DNA from: Siderastrea siderea
Taxonomy: Eukaryota; Cnidaria; Anthozoa; Scleractinia; Rhizangiidae
Length of the DNA stretch: 64,000 bases
Assembly: GCA_964030785.1 (NCBI GenBank)
Contig: OZ034970.1
Location: forward strand, 471,670-535,669
Direction of reading: 5' to 3'
Shown here: positions 25,087-36,226 of the stretch, in pieces
Position numbering within the stretch: the stretch's first letter is position 1
How the letters are laid out: each line of letters starts with the position of its first letter
The notes under the pieces: model-generated
Seen by the model: the letters and a program-made list of their open reading frames with translations, nothing else
Told to the model about the DNA's origin: nothing
Databases searched by the model: none
Position numbers and translations under genes: made by a program

Positions 25087-26876
25087 CATAGGAAGCCCAA
25101 GCATAATATTTGAATATCATTAAAAATGGCGTTTCAAAATATAAGTCTTTGTATGGGATTTCGAAGCGAACATTTTGAGCAATACATAACAACGAACTAA
25201 CTGAATTAAGTTCATGAAACATTACATGGTGTTGTTTGCTATCCTTACAAAGCATTTTGGGCAATTTTAGGTCCATTTACTTAACTGTGTTAGTACGTGT
25301 ATAATACATTGACAAGGAAGGAGTCATTTGGCCCGATTTAGCCACTATCACCGCTCGACACGTTTCGGAATTCGCTCGAATTTACCCACAAATATAGTTC
25401 AGGCTCCCATTCTGACTTAGCGACTTGACAAAAGGAAGACATACAAGTGATTTTCTCAAAACCAATTGCAGATACCTCGTGTCCCAAAAGAATTATTCAC
25501 TGCACAAAATCATAATAGCATCTCAAAGTAGGCCGCCATGGATCCGTGAGGATCCCGATAGCTCCGTTTGACCGCGGTCGGCACTGGACACCAGTCAAAT
25601 CATGCCCTTATGGGGAGGGCCACGCTCGTTTTAGTCGTGTTACAATTGTAGTAACTATGACCCGGTACGGACACAAAATTGTCGCTCCAACGTAGTCTGG
25701 TTCGCGCGAGAAAGGTGGAATCGCTGCGCGGGACTCCGTGACCTTATGGAGAGAATTAAGTTATCGAAAGAAATTAAAACGGTCTTGGCCGTTAGAAACT
25801 GAAAACGAGTCAAGAAAAAGAGAAAGTGAACCGTGTTTCTCCTTCCTCCTATATTTCTATTCATGCGTGGTAAATTGAACATATTTGCGTTGATGTACAA
25901 AACGTTTGTAATACAGGTCAGTCTACTGCGTTAATTTTAAATACGTACTCTGCATGAATTGAATGTGTTCAATTTTTTGGAATCGTCGATAGGTTTTATA
26001 TACCACTGAGGTATATTTTTTCGAACCGAAGTCGGCAAATTCATTTAAATTCATATCCTCACGCGCGTGAAAATGTTTTATTTTAAAACTGTTATAATTG
26101 TATATACAATATCTATTTCTATATTTGCATGAAGCCGGTCAGGTAACCTACTTATTAAAAAAACAAGAAAATATACACCCTGAAAATGGATATAAATTCA
26201 GAAATGGGAATGATTTATTTTTGCTATCCGCTTGTAACACGCAGCGATTTTCTCACGCGAACCAGACTACGTTGGAGCGACAGTTTTGTGTCCGTACCGG
26301 GTCATAGTTACTACAATTGTAACACGACTAAAACGAGCGTGGCCCTCCCGACAAGGGCATGATTTGACTGGTGTCCAGTGCCGACCGCGGTCAAACGGGG
26401 CTATCGGGATCCTCACGGATCCATGGCGGCCTATTTTGAGATGCTATTACGATTTTGTGCAGTGAATAATTCTTTTGGGACACGAGGTATCTGCAATTGG
26501 TTTTGAGAAAATCACTTGTATGTCTTCCTTTTGTCAAGTCGCTAAGTCAGAATGGGAGCCTGAACTATATTTGTGGGTAAATTCGAGCGAATTCCGAAAC
26601 GTGTCGAGCGGTGATAGTGGCTAAATCGGGCCAAATGACTCCTTCCTTGTCAATGTATTATACATGTACTAATACACAGTAAGGTAAATAGACCTAAATT
26701 GCTCAAAATGCGTTGTAAGGATAGCAAACAACACCATGTAATGTTTCATGAACTTTATTCAGTTAGTTTGCTGTTATGTATTGCTCAAAATGTTCGCTTC
26801 GAAATCCCATACAAAGTCTTATATTTTGAAACGCCATTTTTAATAATATTCAAATGTTATACTTGGGTGTCCTGTG
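25087..26876. mobile_element. hAT-like foldback element (1.79 kb) with 8-bp target duplication
   Basis: Left end CATAGGAAGCCCAAGCATA and right end TATACTTGGGTGTCCTGTG are imperfect complements. ATTTCAAC lies on both sides (25079-25086 and 26877-26884). Arms of about 630 bases (25087 to about 25720, and about 26250 to 26876) pair with high identity; parts include GACCCGGTACGGACACAAAA and its complement. Mirrored ORFs in the two arms are the same DNA read twice. Eight-base duplications and CA...TG ends fit hAT-type mobilisation. No transposase is present. Confidence 0.82.
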
Positions 26877-26983
26877 ATTTCAACATGCCCAAATCTGAAC
26901 GAGGCTTCGATCTGGGCTGGTAGCAATCTCAGGTGTACTGCCACAAGTTGGGGAACCAGAAAGAGCAGCAGAGCTAGCCTTGA

Positions 26984-27002
26984 CGGGGGGGGGGGGGGGG
27001 GG
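26984..27002. repeat. Poly-G tract
   Basis: An uninterrupted run of about 19 G lies between the hAT-like foldback and the retroelement. Similar G or C runs occur at 15471, 22124, 50824 and 53020, mostly inside transposons. Confidence 0.9.
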
Positions 27003-27289
27003 CTGAGAGATCCACAGGGGAGGGGAGGCAAGTGGATCTAGCTAGAGAGCTTTTGCTGGTTACTAGCTGCAGGTATCTTTTGACAAATTCAGGCAGATAT
27101 GGGTTAACCACTGGCCTAATAAGCATTTTCTCATTTCTCTCAGAAATAGTCCAGCCAGCGAAACGTGAGCAAGCAGAAAATTAAAGGAGACTCCAGTCCG
27201 CCACCAGCAGATCAGTCAACAGGGACACAGCCAGACAGAAATCTGCCAGCTGCAGACAGAAGCCAAATGATGAACTTTGTAACCTTAAC

Positions 27290-29211
27290 TTGGAAGCGAA
27301 ACTTGATGAGCTTACAACTCTAATGAATGTATTTTCCAAACGAGAAAATAAAACAAGAGTTGCAATTTATTCAGGAGTCTCGTTTACTGACGCTGCACGC
27401 GCCACCCCTGCGCGACTCATTAGCAAAAGCAAAAAGCGACAATTAATACGCAAAGCCCATAAGATTCAGTACACACCAAATAATGATAGATACATAAAAA
27501 AATCTATCCAATATCGCTCTTACTGACAACGATAAAGCTTTGCTTTCTAAAGGCCTCAAACATATTCCTACCCCTCCTAAACCGGTCTCAAATAAAATTC
27601 TAATAAAAGACTTAAATCAATTTACTCGCACTATGCGTTTAAAATATATCTTTGCTAATTCAAAGAACAAACCTCACCCGTTCCATGTCAAATCTAGTTG
27701 GCAGCCACCACCGCAACCCTCAGTGGCACTAGAATGCTATCTGGAACGCACTAAACATGAGATTGCTTCAGTGGTCTTTTCCGATACTAAAGACAACCTT
27801 ACAGCAAAGCAGAGCCAAACGCTCAATACGCTTCACGCGAACAAACGAGTTAACCTTAAACAAGCCGACAAGGACTACCCCTGTTGTCATGGATACTCTT
27901 GACAAAATCAAAGGGGGCAATGAACAAGTTTCTAATGAGAAATTTTATATCCCTCTCTCTGAACCTATAGTATCCTCCACTGACGACAACCAAAGTCACG
28001 CTATGACTGACAAGTGGTTGAACCAAGGCCAAAATCCGCCTAGAATACCGGAATTCTACACGCTGACCAAAGTACACAAGCCTGTACCAGTCGGCAGACC
28101 TATCGTTTCCGGTAGTGGCGGCCCGACAGAACGTTTATCAAGTTTTGTTGACTCGCTTTTACAACCTATTGCTAAGAAACAAGAGTCGTACATCAAAGAC
28201 ACCACGCACTTTATCAGCTTCATTGAAAACACGAGAATTCCAGACAAAACAATTTTTGCTACACTTGATGTCTGCTCACTTTACACTAATATCCCTCGAG
28301 AAGAAGGGATTAAAGTTATTTGCCAATACTATGAAGAGCATTATCAGTCTAAACCACCCATCCCCACCTCAACTCTTGGGGAACTCATGAGACTGATCCT
28401 TAAAGAAAACTCCTTCCAATTCAATGGCAAACACTATTTGCAGACACACGGAATAGCAATGGGTACTAAAATGGCAGTAGCCTTCGCAGTCATTTTTATG
28501 GCTCCCATTGAAAAACAGCTACTCGCCGCAAGGCCTTTCAAACCTACTCTCTGGAAACGTTTTATAGACGACATTTTCTCAGTGTGGACTATTAGCGAAC
28601 AAGATATCATAGATTTTGTTAGCTTCGCAAACAATTTCCACCCAACCATCGAATTTACATGCGAAATGTCGTCTGAGCGTATTGTTTTCCTCGACACTGA
28701 AGTTTTTAAAGGACCCCGTTTCGCCATCAGCAAAACGCTTGATGTCCAAACACATTTTAAGCCCACAGAAACTTTCCAATATACCCAATTCTCCTCATGT
28801 CACCCTCTCAGCGTTAAGAAGGGTTTTATCAAAGGAGAAACATTGCGTCTATTCAGAACTAACTCAGACAAAGAAAACTTCGAGTCAATGAAACGAGATT
28901 TTCAATCCCGTTTACTTGACCGAGGCTATCCTCTAGAAGTCATTGAATCTATTTTGACTGACATCGATTTCTCATCAAGGAAAGCGGCTTTACAAACTAA
29001 ACCTAAGACATCTAAAAACCTTTTGCCTTTTGTTACCGCATACAACCCGGCTACGTCAAATCTTAAAAAGATTCTCATGAAACACTGGCACCTCATTACA
29101 GACAATCCTAAACCTGCCACAATGTTTCCTAACACTCCTATTGTCGCTTACAAGAAGGAGAAATCGCTCAAAGACTTTCTAATAAGAGCTAAAATTCCTT
29201 CCATCGAGTAA
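27290..29211 (+). pseudogene. Penelope-like reverse transcriptase, frameshifted and lacking a GIY-YIG domain
   Basis: The reading frame breaks twice: at the A7 run near 27496-27502 and near 27870-27885. After the second break it is open to 29211. Palm motifs are clear: motif A FATLDVCSLYTN (Asp at about 28267), motif B HGIAMGTKMA (about 28447), motif C RFIDDIF (28558-28578), where FIDD replaces YxDD as usual in Penelope-like elements. Upstream, NLSNIALTDNDKALLSKGL in the middle frame and PEFYTLTKVHKP match the conserved N-terminal part of the family. The frame ends soon after KDFLIRAKIPS, where complete Penelope elements continue into a zinc motif and a GIY-YIG nuclease; neither is found. The true start was not determined. 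A 129-bp exact copy of 28739-28867 sits at 31056-31184. Dead as a retroelement in this form. Confidence 0.85.
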
Positions 29212-29454
29212 AAACAACAATAAGGGAGTTATACGGTAAGGAGGGTGACAATATTACAATCAATTCAGCCATTATAGCTGACACCTCCGCTGATGGTGTG
29301 ATGGATTCAGTCAACCAATCATTATGCTTATATCATATACCCGGTGGGGAGTGCTCCGTACTCCCCTCAGTCTCATCTCTTCAATTGTGGTATTTCGATC
29401 CATTTCGTTTTTTATAATCTTTTTCTTTCTAGCAAACGGTTTTATGATCAACTA

Positions 29455-29580
29455 ACAAGTGGATTTCGGATTCCAACTTTAGTGGATTCTATACCAGTGT
29501 AGATTCTGGATTCCAATCCAGCGGATTCCGGATTTTAAAATTCAAAATTTTGTGGATTCCGGATTCCGGATTCCGGATTT
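29455..29580. repeat. GGATTC/GGATTCCGGATT simple-sequence tract
   Basis: Many imperfect repeats of GTGGATTCCGGATTCC follow the retroelement. No coding content. Between 29212 and 29455 I see no feature. Confidence 0.7.
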
Positions 29581-29946
29581 GTTACGTGGGGCAAGGCCTA
29601 AGTTAATGACACCAGCGTATAAGCCGAGCGCATTTCCCAAACAAATAATATAGGTCACAATACGACAGAATTCCTAATTTTGAAAATTTGACCTCATTTC
29701 CTAGACTGCGAGTAGTCTCTAATTTTGGCGATGGCGATTGTGGGGCGGACGAAATACCTGTCAACAATCTGGCAATAGTAGACAAGCCGCTGTCAATACT
29801 CACGATAACATCGACTCCCTTTCAGTTTACTGAGATGGCAGACAGATTACAGGGTTGTCTGGACAAATAGCGAGGTTTGTTCAAAGTTATATTCCGTTCG
29901 GCTGAAGATTGTTTGCCCAAAACATCCCAAGAGCTGTTAAAATCAT

Positions 29947-30094
29947 AATATCATGGGTGACAAATTACTCCTTAATTTTAGCGCGAAATTTCAGCGTTAA
30001 TTTATAATTTCACATGTGAAATTACAAAATTGCCATGGCAACGGGTCTATAGCTCAGCGCCAAGATGGCGTTGAGGTTAGTGATGAAGATGTTG
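29947..30094 (+). repeat. 148-bp direct repeat, first copy
   Basis: It starts AATATCATGGGTGACAAATT, ends GAAGATGTTG, and is repeated essentially unchanged at 30911-31058. The two copies flank a region with a palindrome and a partly duplicated 83-bp block. Confidence 0.85.
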
Positions 30095-30492
30095 TGTGCA
30101 GAACTACAGCAATTCTGGAAATATTCATTGAGGACACAATTGGTAATCTGTAAATTTTGACTTTTAATTGACTGAACTTCTCAGAAATCACCTGCGAGTT
30201 AAAAAGAAGAGATTATTTTTGATAGTGTGACAGCGAAAATTTTTGAAGGGCGAGCCAGTTGCAGCGATCGAGTGATTGACCGCGAACTCAGAGAAGTAAT
30301 TCAGTGGATTTGGGCACTTCTTCGAATAGAATAAAGGTCAGTTTTTAAATACAAAATTTGCTTCCGAAGTTTACTTTCGTTAAAACAAGTTTGCTGTTCG
30401 TATTTTGAATGTATTTGTGAAGCCTTCTGAGCCTTGCTCGATGGGCAATGTAGTGCACGATTCAGTGAATTTGCCGGATAAAACGCGGATAA

Positions 30493-30575
30493 CCTTTGCC
30501 AAGCGATTTGCTTTGGTACTTTTCAAGTAAAAATTCACAGTCTGGTGTATTTTGCTGTCGGCTACAAAAAACACG
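30493..30575 (+). repeat. 83-bp direct repeat, first copy
   Basis: CCTTTGCCAAGCGATTTGCT through AAAACACG is repeated exactly at 31880-31962, the last bases before unit B begins. Confidence 0.85.
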
Positions 30576-30723
30576 AAATCGTCAAAGCGTGGTAAAAACT
30601 TGTCACAAGATTTTTTCATTATTTCACTCAGAAAAATGTGAACTTTAGCCGTTAAACCGTTTCAATGCTCAAGGAGTTCTCGATGCGATAAACAAGTCAA
30701 AACCCCACGATTGTGAGTGTAAT

Positions 30724-30930
30724 TTGTCACCATGATATTAATAGGTAATCAAATGGTATACTAGTGAAATTAGGAAATAATTTCACTTGCGTTTTGTCAA
30801 AATTTTAATAATTTCCCTCGCCTAAAGGCTCGGGAAATTATTGGAATTTTGACAAAACGCGCGTGAAATTATTTCCTAATTTTACTCGTCACCATTCGAT
30901 TACACATACTAATATCATGGGTGACAAATT
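30724..30930. repeat. Near-palindromic repeat of about 207 bp
   Basis: TGTCACCATGATATTA at 30726 pairs with the complement at about 30910-30926, and GTGAAATTAGGAAATAATTT pairs with its complement near 30870. The centre is CGCCTAAAGGCTCGGG. The right arm overlaps the second copy of the 148-bp repeat. Likely a MITE. Confidence 0.7.
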
Positions 30931-31058
30931 ACTCCTTAATTTTAGCGCGAAATTTCAGCGTTAATTTATAATTTCACATGTGAAATTACAAAATTGCCAT
31001 GGCAACGGGTCTATAGCTCAGCGCCAAGATGGCGTTGAGGTTAGTGATGAAGATGTTG
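30911..31058 (+). repeat. 148-bp direct repeat, second copy
   Basis: Same sequence as 29947-30094. It is joined after GATGTTG to a fragment of the Penelope-like ORF with a 3-base overlap (TTG). Confidence 0.85.
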
Positions 31059-31184
31059 ATGTCCAAACACATTTTAAGCCCACAGAAACTTTCCAATATA
31101 CCCAATTCTCCTCATGTCACCCTCTCAGCGTTAAGAAGGGTTTTATCAAAGGAGAAACATTGCGTCTATTCAGAACTAACTCAG
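31056..31184 (+). repeat. 129-bp exact copy of a Penelope-like ORF fragment
   Basis: Identical to 28739-28867 within the reverse transcriptase, in the same orientation, with neither end of a retroelement. The junctions lie at TTG on the left and TCAG on the right. This is a copied filler fragment, not a retrotransposed element. Confidence 0.9.
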
Positions 31185-31879
31185 TCTCCTCTCGCTGGCT
31201 GCTTCGTTTTGCTCTGCGTTGAAATAAAACTTCCTGGCTCGCGGGAAGTTTCATTTTCGTTCGCATCGACCTCAAACTTTCGGTGAAAGTAGAAAAAAAT
31301 TTGCCGCGTCTTCCACGTTATGGGATTTTTGGAGACGAAGAAAATGACCTCGGCGACTGCTAAATCCGTAAAAGTGTTTGACGGGCTTTTGATATGACAG
31401 GGCCGCTTCGTGGGACTAAAAAATTACTGTCGACCGAAATTCCAAACTCGACGTTCATTTCTTCTTCGAGATGAGAGGCTGTAATTTTTCCTCTTCATCA
31501 CAGCCCATCCGGTCGAGTACTGGTCGAATCCAAATAAACAATGCGAACCAGTTCATTTGCGATAACATCTTCCGCAGTTTAGAGAAGGAATCCCATTGGT
31601 TGCACTTAATTGGCTTGTAAGACGATATGAAATTTGCATCCCAAAATCCCTGGCTTTGTCTGTAGTCTCTAATTTTCGGCGCTCCGTTCGCGTCGCGTCT
31701 CCTCTAACTTTCGCGCACGCGTGTGTATTTCGCCCGCCCCACAATCACCATCGCCAAAATTAGAGACTACGCGCAGTCTACACGAATTCTAAGAATTCTC
31801 TAATCTCATTGTGTTTCAGTGTTATGCGGCTTCTCGTATTCTTACGCTTGGGCCGTGCATGTGCCTCAGTCAGTTGAAG
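31185..31879. other. Unassigned spacer with an inverted fragment of 29703-29750
   Basis: GTCTCTAATTTTCGGCGCTC lies at about 31674. At 31735-31780 there is a reverse-complement match, with about one or two mismatches over some 40 bases, to 29703-29750 (AGTCTCTAATTTTGGCGATG). The rest has no recognisable feature. Confidence 0.55.
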
Positions 31880-31962
31880 CCTTTGCCAAGCGATTTGCTT
31901 TGGTACTTTTCAAGTAAAAATTCACAGTCTGGTGTATTTTGCTGTCGGCTACAAAAAACACG
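31880..31962 (+). repeat. 83-bp direct repeat, second copy, at the edge of unit B
   Basis: Exact copy of 30493-30575. Homology with unit A starts at the very next base (TGACCGCCAGCACAAAGGG at 31963). Confidence 0.85.
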
Positions 31963-32015
31963 TGACCGCCAGCACAAAGGGTGAAATAGAAAGTTCTGCT
32001 CGTATGATAAGTTAA

Positions 32016-32392
32016 AGGAGAAGGTCACTCCAGAAACGGTGTATTTTTTGAAATCGCCAATAAAAAGAAAACACTAAGTTGAGTTACTGACCGCGGTTTT
32101 AGCTTCTAAAGTGCATCCGATCCCACTGAAATAACGTGGGCTCGTTTTTAGAGAAGACGTTACCCAACCGCTGGTCTCGTTGTACATTTTGACGTCACAG
32201 ACAAGCGGCCAGACTGCTAAGTACGATTCAAAATGGCGGCGCGCAGTGTTGAATTTTGGCCCTCTTTGGAGAGGAATTTCAGTGAGATCGGATGCACTTT
32301 AGAAGCTAAAACCACGGTCAGTAACTCAACTTAGTGTTATCTTTTTATTGGCGATTTCAAAGAATACAACATTTCTGGAGTGACCTTCTCCT
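32016..32392. mobile_element. TTAA-flanked MITE (377 bp) upstream of copy B
   Basis: Ends AGGAGAAGGTCACTCCAGAA and TTCTGGAGTGACCTTCTCCT are exact complements, with arms of about 100 bases. TTAA lies at 32012-32015 and 32393-32396. Unit A shows the empty site GCTAAATTAAGTAGATGCATC near 223. No ORF. Confidence 0.88.
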
Positions 32393-32598
32393 TTAAGTGG
32401 ATGCATCAGAAAATAAAGAAAAGTTTATTTGTTCATATTTTGCGCCGCCGTTATGTTTTTATTGCATTTGCCATGATTTGTGTATATTTAAAACTCTGAA
32501 TTGAAACAGCTTGCGTTAGAGATTTACACAGGTTTCCTGTTGTTTTACCAAGCGCGACTTTGTGAGTTGTAGTGTCTTTTACAGTGGCATGGCAATGA

Positions 32599-32815
32599 CA
32601 TATAGAGGGACTTTTGGTCATTGGGCAATGACCACCAGCCAATCAAATTCACCAATCCAGCCCGCAATCAAACTGAAATAAAAGAAACACATTTATTCGG
32701 GATTATTCGAAGTGTCGCGTGGAGTGCGGGTAGGTGAGTGCTAATATAATTTTCCTCTTCTTTTTTATTCCTTCGTTGTTCTTGAACGTGAGGCTCAATG
32801 TAAAAACGTTTGCAA
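32599..32815. other. Unit B-specific insertion of about 217 bp
   Basis: Unit A reads GGCATGACAATGACAAGCTTCGATG without interruption near 422, while unit B has extra sequence starting TATAGAGGGACTTTTGGTC. No inverted ends or clear target duplication were found, so its nature is unknown. Confidence 0.5.
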
Positions 32816-34616
32816 GGTTCGATGTCATCGCGCAAACTGATTCAGGAAAGCCATAATCCTTCTTAATAAGGTCTGAATTAGTGCAGTCGGTTAAGTCTAG
32901 TAAAGAGCTGAGTATCAGACGTTTGTCTGTATATATGGTAAAAGGTTTTAGTCTAATATTTCAAGCGCATTGTTGGGTTGGGTAATTAAGCAATAGCTGA
33001 CACGAAACAAGCCTACAAAACTGAACCGTCATTAAACTAGTTATTTTAACAATTTAGATGATATACTCAGCAAATGAAATTTTTGGAAATACAGTCTCCC
33101 TTTCCTGAGATATTGTTATCTACCTACGACGTAAGGTGAATGTTTCGTTTGATGTCACATCACGTAGCAATTCAAGCAGATGATTCTAGACACGAGTGAG
33201 ACGTTTAGATGTCTGCCTATGTTGTATGTAGACATGTTACTAGTTTTCGTTATCAGCGCATTGTTAAAAAACAGGATGGCCATATTCCTTTATCACAAGG
33301 ATCAAATTATCGATAAACTGAGAACTGCTGTGGCAGCCTGAATTTGCTGCAAGCACCGGCAAAAAGGATGTTAGCATTAACAAACACTAAGGAAAAGAAG
33401 CTGAAGTTCAGCTATTTTCTCAGCGTGGTTGAGAGTCTGGAGCAGGCAGAATGCGTAGTTTGAACCAGTTTTAATTGCCACTAATATAAATGCAACTTTT
33501 TTCCGACTTGTTTATGGGAATTTCCAAGAAAGGCCGAAGACAGAGCTTTAACATAGCGGTGCCTTTAAGTAAGTGGATCACGATCCTTCGTTTCAACGGT
33601 GTTTACTGATATGATTATCATTGTTAAACAATATTATTTTTGTGATGAAAGGTTTTCTAAAATTTCGAGAACGGTTTAACGTTGTTATTCAAAAGTAGTA
33701 TACTACGACGGTTACACACAACTCCGTGTGTGAATTGGAATCATGTTGGAAAGAAACTTGGTCAGTTAGACGGGAAAAGTCCTTAAATTTATCTAGCTTT
33801 TTCCCAACAATTTGATCGTGTACTCAGTAAAACTAACTTGGGAAACATAGCCACCCATATTTTCCTAGATTATTGTTAACTATTCGCGGGAGGTGACGAT
33901 TATAATACAAATTAATTAAAGGGCATATATTTTTAAAACTAAACATTACTTAGCAATGAAAATTTCTTTTCATTCCCAAGTTAACATTTATTTAGTATAT
34001 GGACATATAATAATAGTTTTCGTTTTCAGCTCAAGTCATTTTAATTTGTGAGTCACGAAAATCGGTTACTGCAATCAGTTATCTTTTGATGAAACATCGA
34101 TACCTCGGCCGTAGCGAAGCAAACCCTCCCTACAAGCTAAAATATGTGAACAGAAAAGCGCCGATCATCACACAGTTCTATAACAAAACCTTCATTTCCA
34201 TGAAATTTTTCACCTGGCTTGGTTCTGTTTTCGTTACAACAGGCGTTCTATGACTAAGACATCAAAACGTCGATGTTAATAGGTCTAGACTAAATTTACC
34301 CAAGAGTGATATGCCTTATGAAGACCATCTGTATTTAAGAACCACGCTTTCTCTCGACAACGTTGTCAGCTCAAATAATGCGAGACTTTTCATTTTTACA
34401 ACTCTTCAAATAGAGGTCGACTCATATGACAAGACTTCACTCCCTCACAACAAGATATTTGAGAAACACTTTTCAGTTTATGCAATTAAAATGTTTAAAC
34501 CCAACCAACTTATTTACTAAAGGTTTGTCGAAACATTTCAACAGAAAAACAAAAATTAATACGATGCAACGTTTCGATGTGTCTGATATCATTATGAAGC
34601 ACTGAGTAACTTTTTT

Positions 34617-35798
34617 AACAAGGAAGCCCATTGGCCATTTTAACCGGCCATTCTGACCCTCCCCACCCCAATAGGTTTCACAAATGTTAGCGCGATCCTC
34701 TATTTATACGAACCAGCGAGACGAAAAGTGTGATTGTGTGACACAATATTTTGACTATAGCGTTACTGGATGAGGTAATGTTTAAACTCTGATGACTCAG
34801 CTTGTCTTTCTTATCGCTTTTATTTGTGCTGAAAAACGCAAATTCACTCAAACGTTGAATGTCGATATAAATTCGTCCACAACTGAGAATGCTCACACAG
34901 GGACGACGAAGTATTGACTGTTGTGCCTAGACCTTAAATACAAACAGTGAACATAGCAGTAGAATCAAAATATAACGCTTGATAAACACGAGCTCGAGCA
35001 GATCGTCAGAGTATGGGGCACGTCAAGGCATATCTCATGACGTGATGTTTAAATCCGGTTTGCTAACCCGGGAATCCCCTTACAAAAGTAAACAAGCGCG
35101 GGAGCGGGGACGAAAGTCGCCCACGTCTTTGAAAGCTAACGCGCCTGTCGAGCCGCAATCGATTTCGCGCTCACTCGCTTGTTTTTCGTTTCCTTCACTA
35201 TCTCTGAACGGAAAGAGAAACTGCTCGTAGCCTTTAGCGAACACCACACGCAAATAAACACTCATCTCTCTCCGTTCACAACAACTATCATGTACTGATG
35301 GTGCAATCCACTAATATTGCATCATCACACTAGTACCAATTCCTTTTCTTCCTAGCCCACGCCGGCAAAACGCAACTGTCCTTTTTGTCCGCTGCGAAAT
35401 ACAAGTTAGCCAATCAGAAACCTTACAATCCACTTCGCAAACCACCCCCCTCCCATAAAACGGCAAGGGAAACCGCTTCTCATGCAGCACAATATTACAC
35501 CGCTCCTATGCAAAACGCAACTTTCAAAGCAAATCACATTCACAGAAGCGTGATATGCTCCTGACATTCACAAATCTTTCTGACTCCCACATTTTTACAT
35601 CCCTCAAAATGTCAATCCCAATAAAAAAACTCCTGCGCTAAAAAAAGTTTACCATAACCACTAACTAGATCAGACAACACAGCCAATTTCGCATTCAATT
35701 CTATTAGCTGCTTTACTCAATTGCGCATGCGTTATACAAGACAAATACAAAAACCCCCAAACTTAACAACCCTTCGCCGTTCATATCTTAAATACTGT
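34617..35798. repeat. 1.2-kb dispersed repeat, opposite-strand copy of 15125-16434
   Basis: Reverse-complement match to the block inside the 5.35-kb element of unit A. It replaces about 120 bases present in unit A (about 2640-2765), so the junctions are not a clean insertion. Ends AACAAGGAAGCCCATTGG and CTTAAATACTG. It contains mirrored ORFs only. Confidence 0.7.
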
Positions 35799-36226
35799 GA
35801 ACTGTGAACAAGACGAGCGCGAGTGAGCAAGCGAGCCCCATAGGTGGTAAACTTCTATGGTCGTACGGATAAGTTCCACTCAAAGATTGTCTTACAGAGA
35901 AAATCGCCTGATACACAAAAGCGGCTAAAAAGAAAAAAATGGAAGCAAATATTTAACCTAACGATCATGTGTTGCCGCATAATATTGTCTTAAAAACAAA
36001 TGACGTGCTAAGACTTCGAACACGATTGGTTCCTATGACTTTTATCCTGACGTCACAATTCGTCTCAGACACCCCAGCAGTTCTTTGAGACCAGGCGCAG
36101 TTTCGATGGCATGTGACCGCTGTCAGTCACACGTGATCGCCTAAAGTTGAGAAGTACACACAGATTTTAACTCAACAATCAGATTGCCTGGGACATTTGT
36201 TTGTTTATTTATTTTAAAGGAACAAG

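Noticed and set aside
30061..30150. Possible first exon starting ATGGCGTTGAGG with a GTAATC donor
   Set aside because: Lies within the 148-bp repeat; the second copy is fused to retroelement sequence, and no downstream exon was found.
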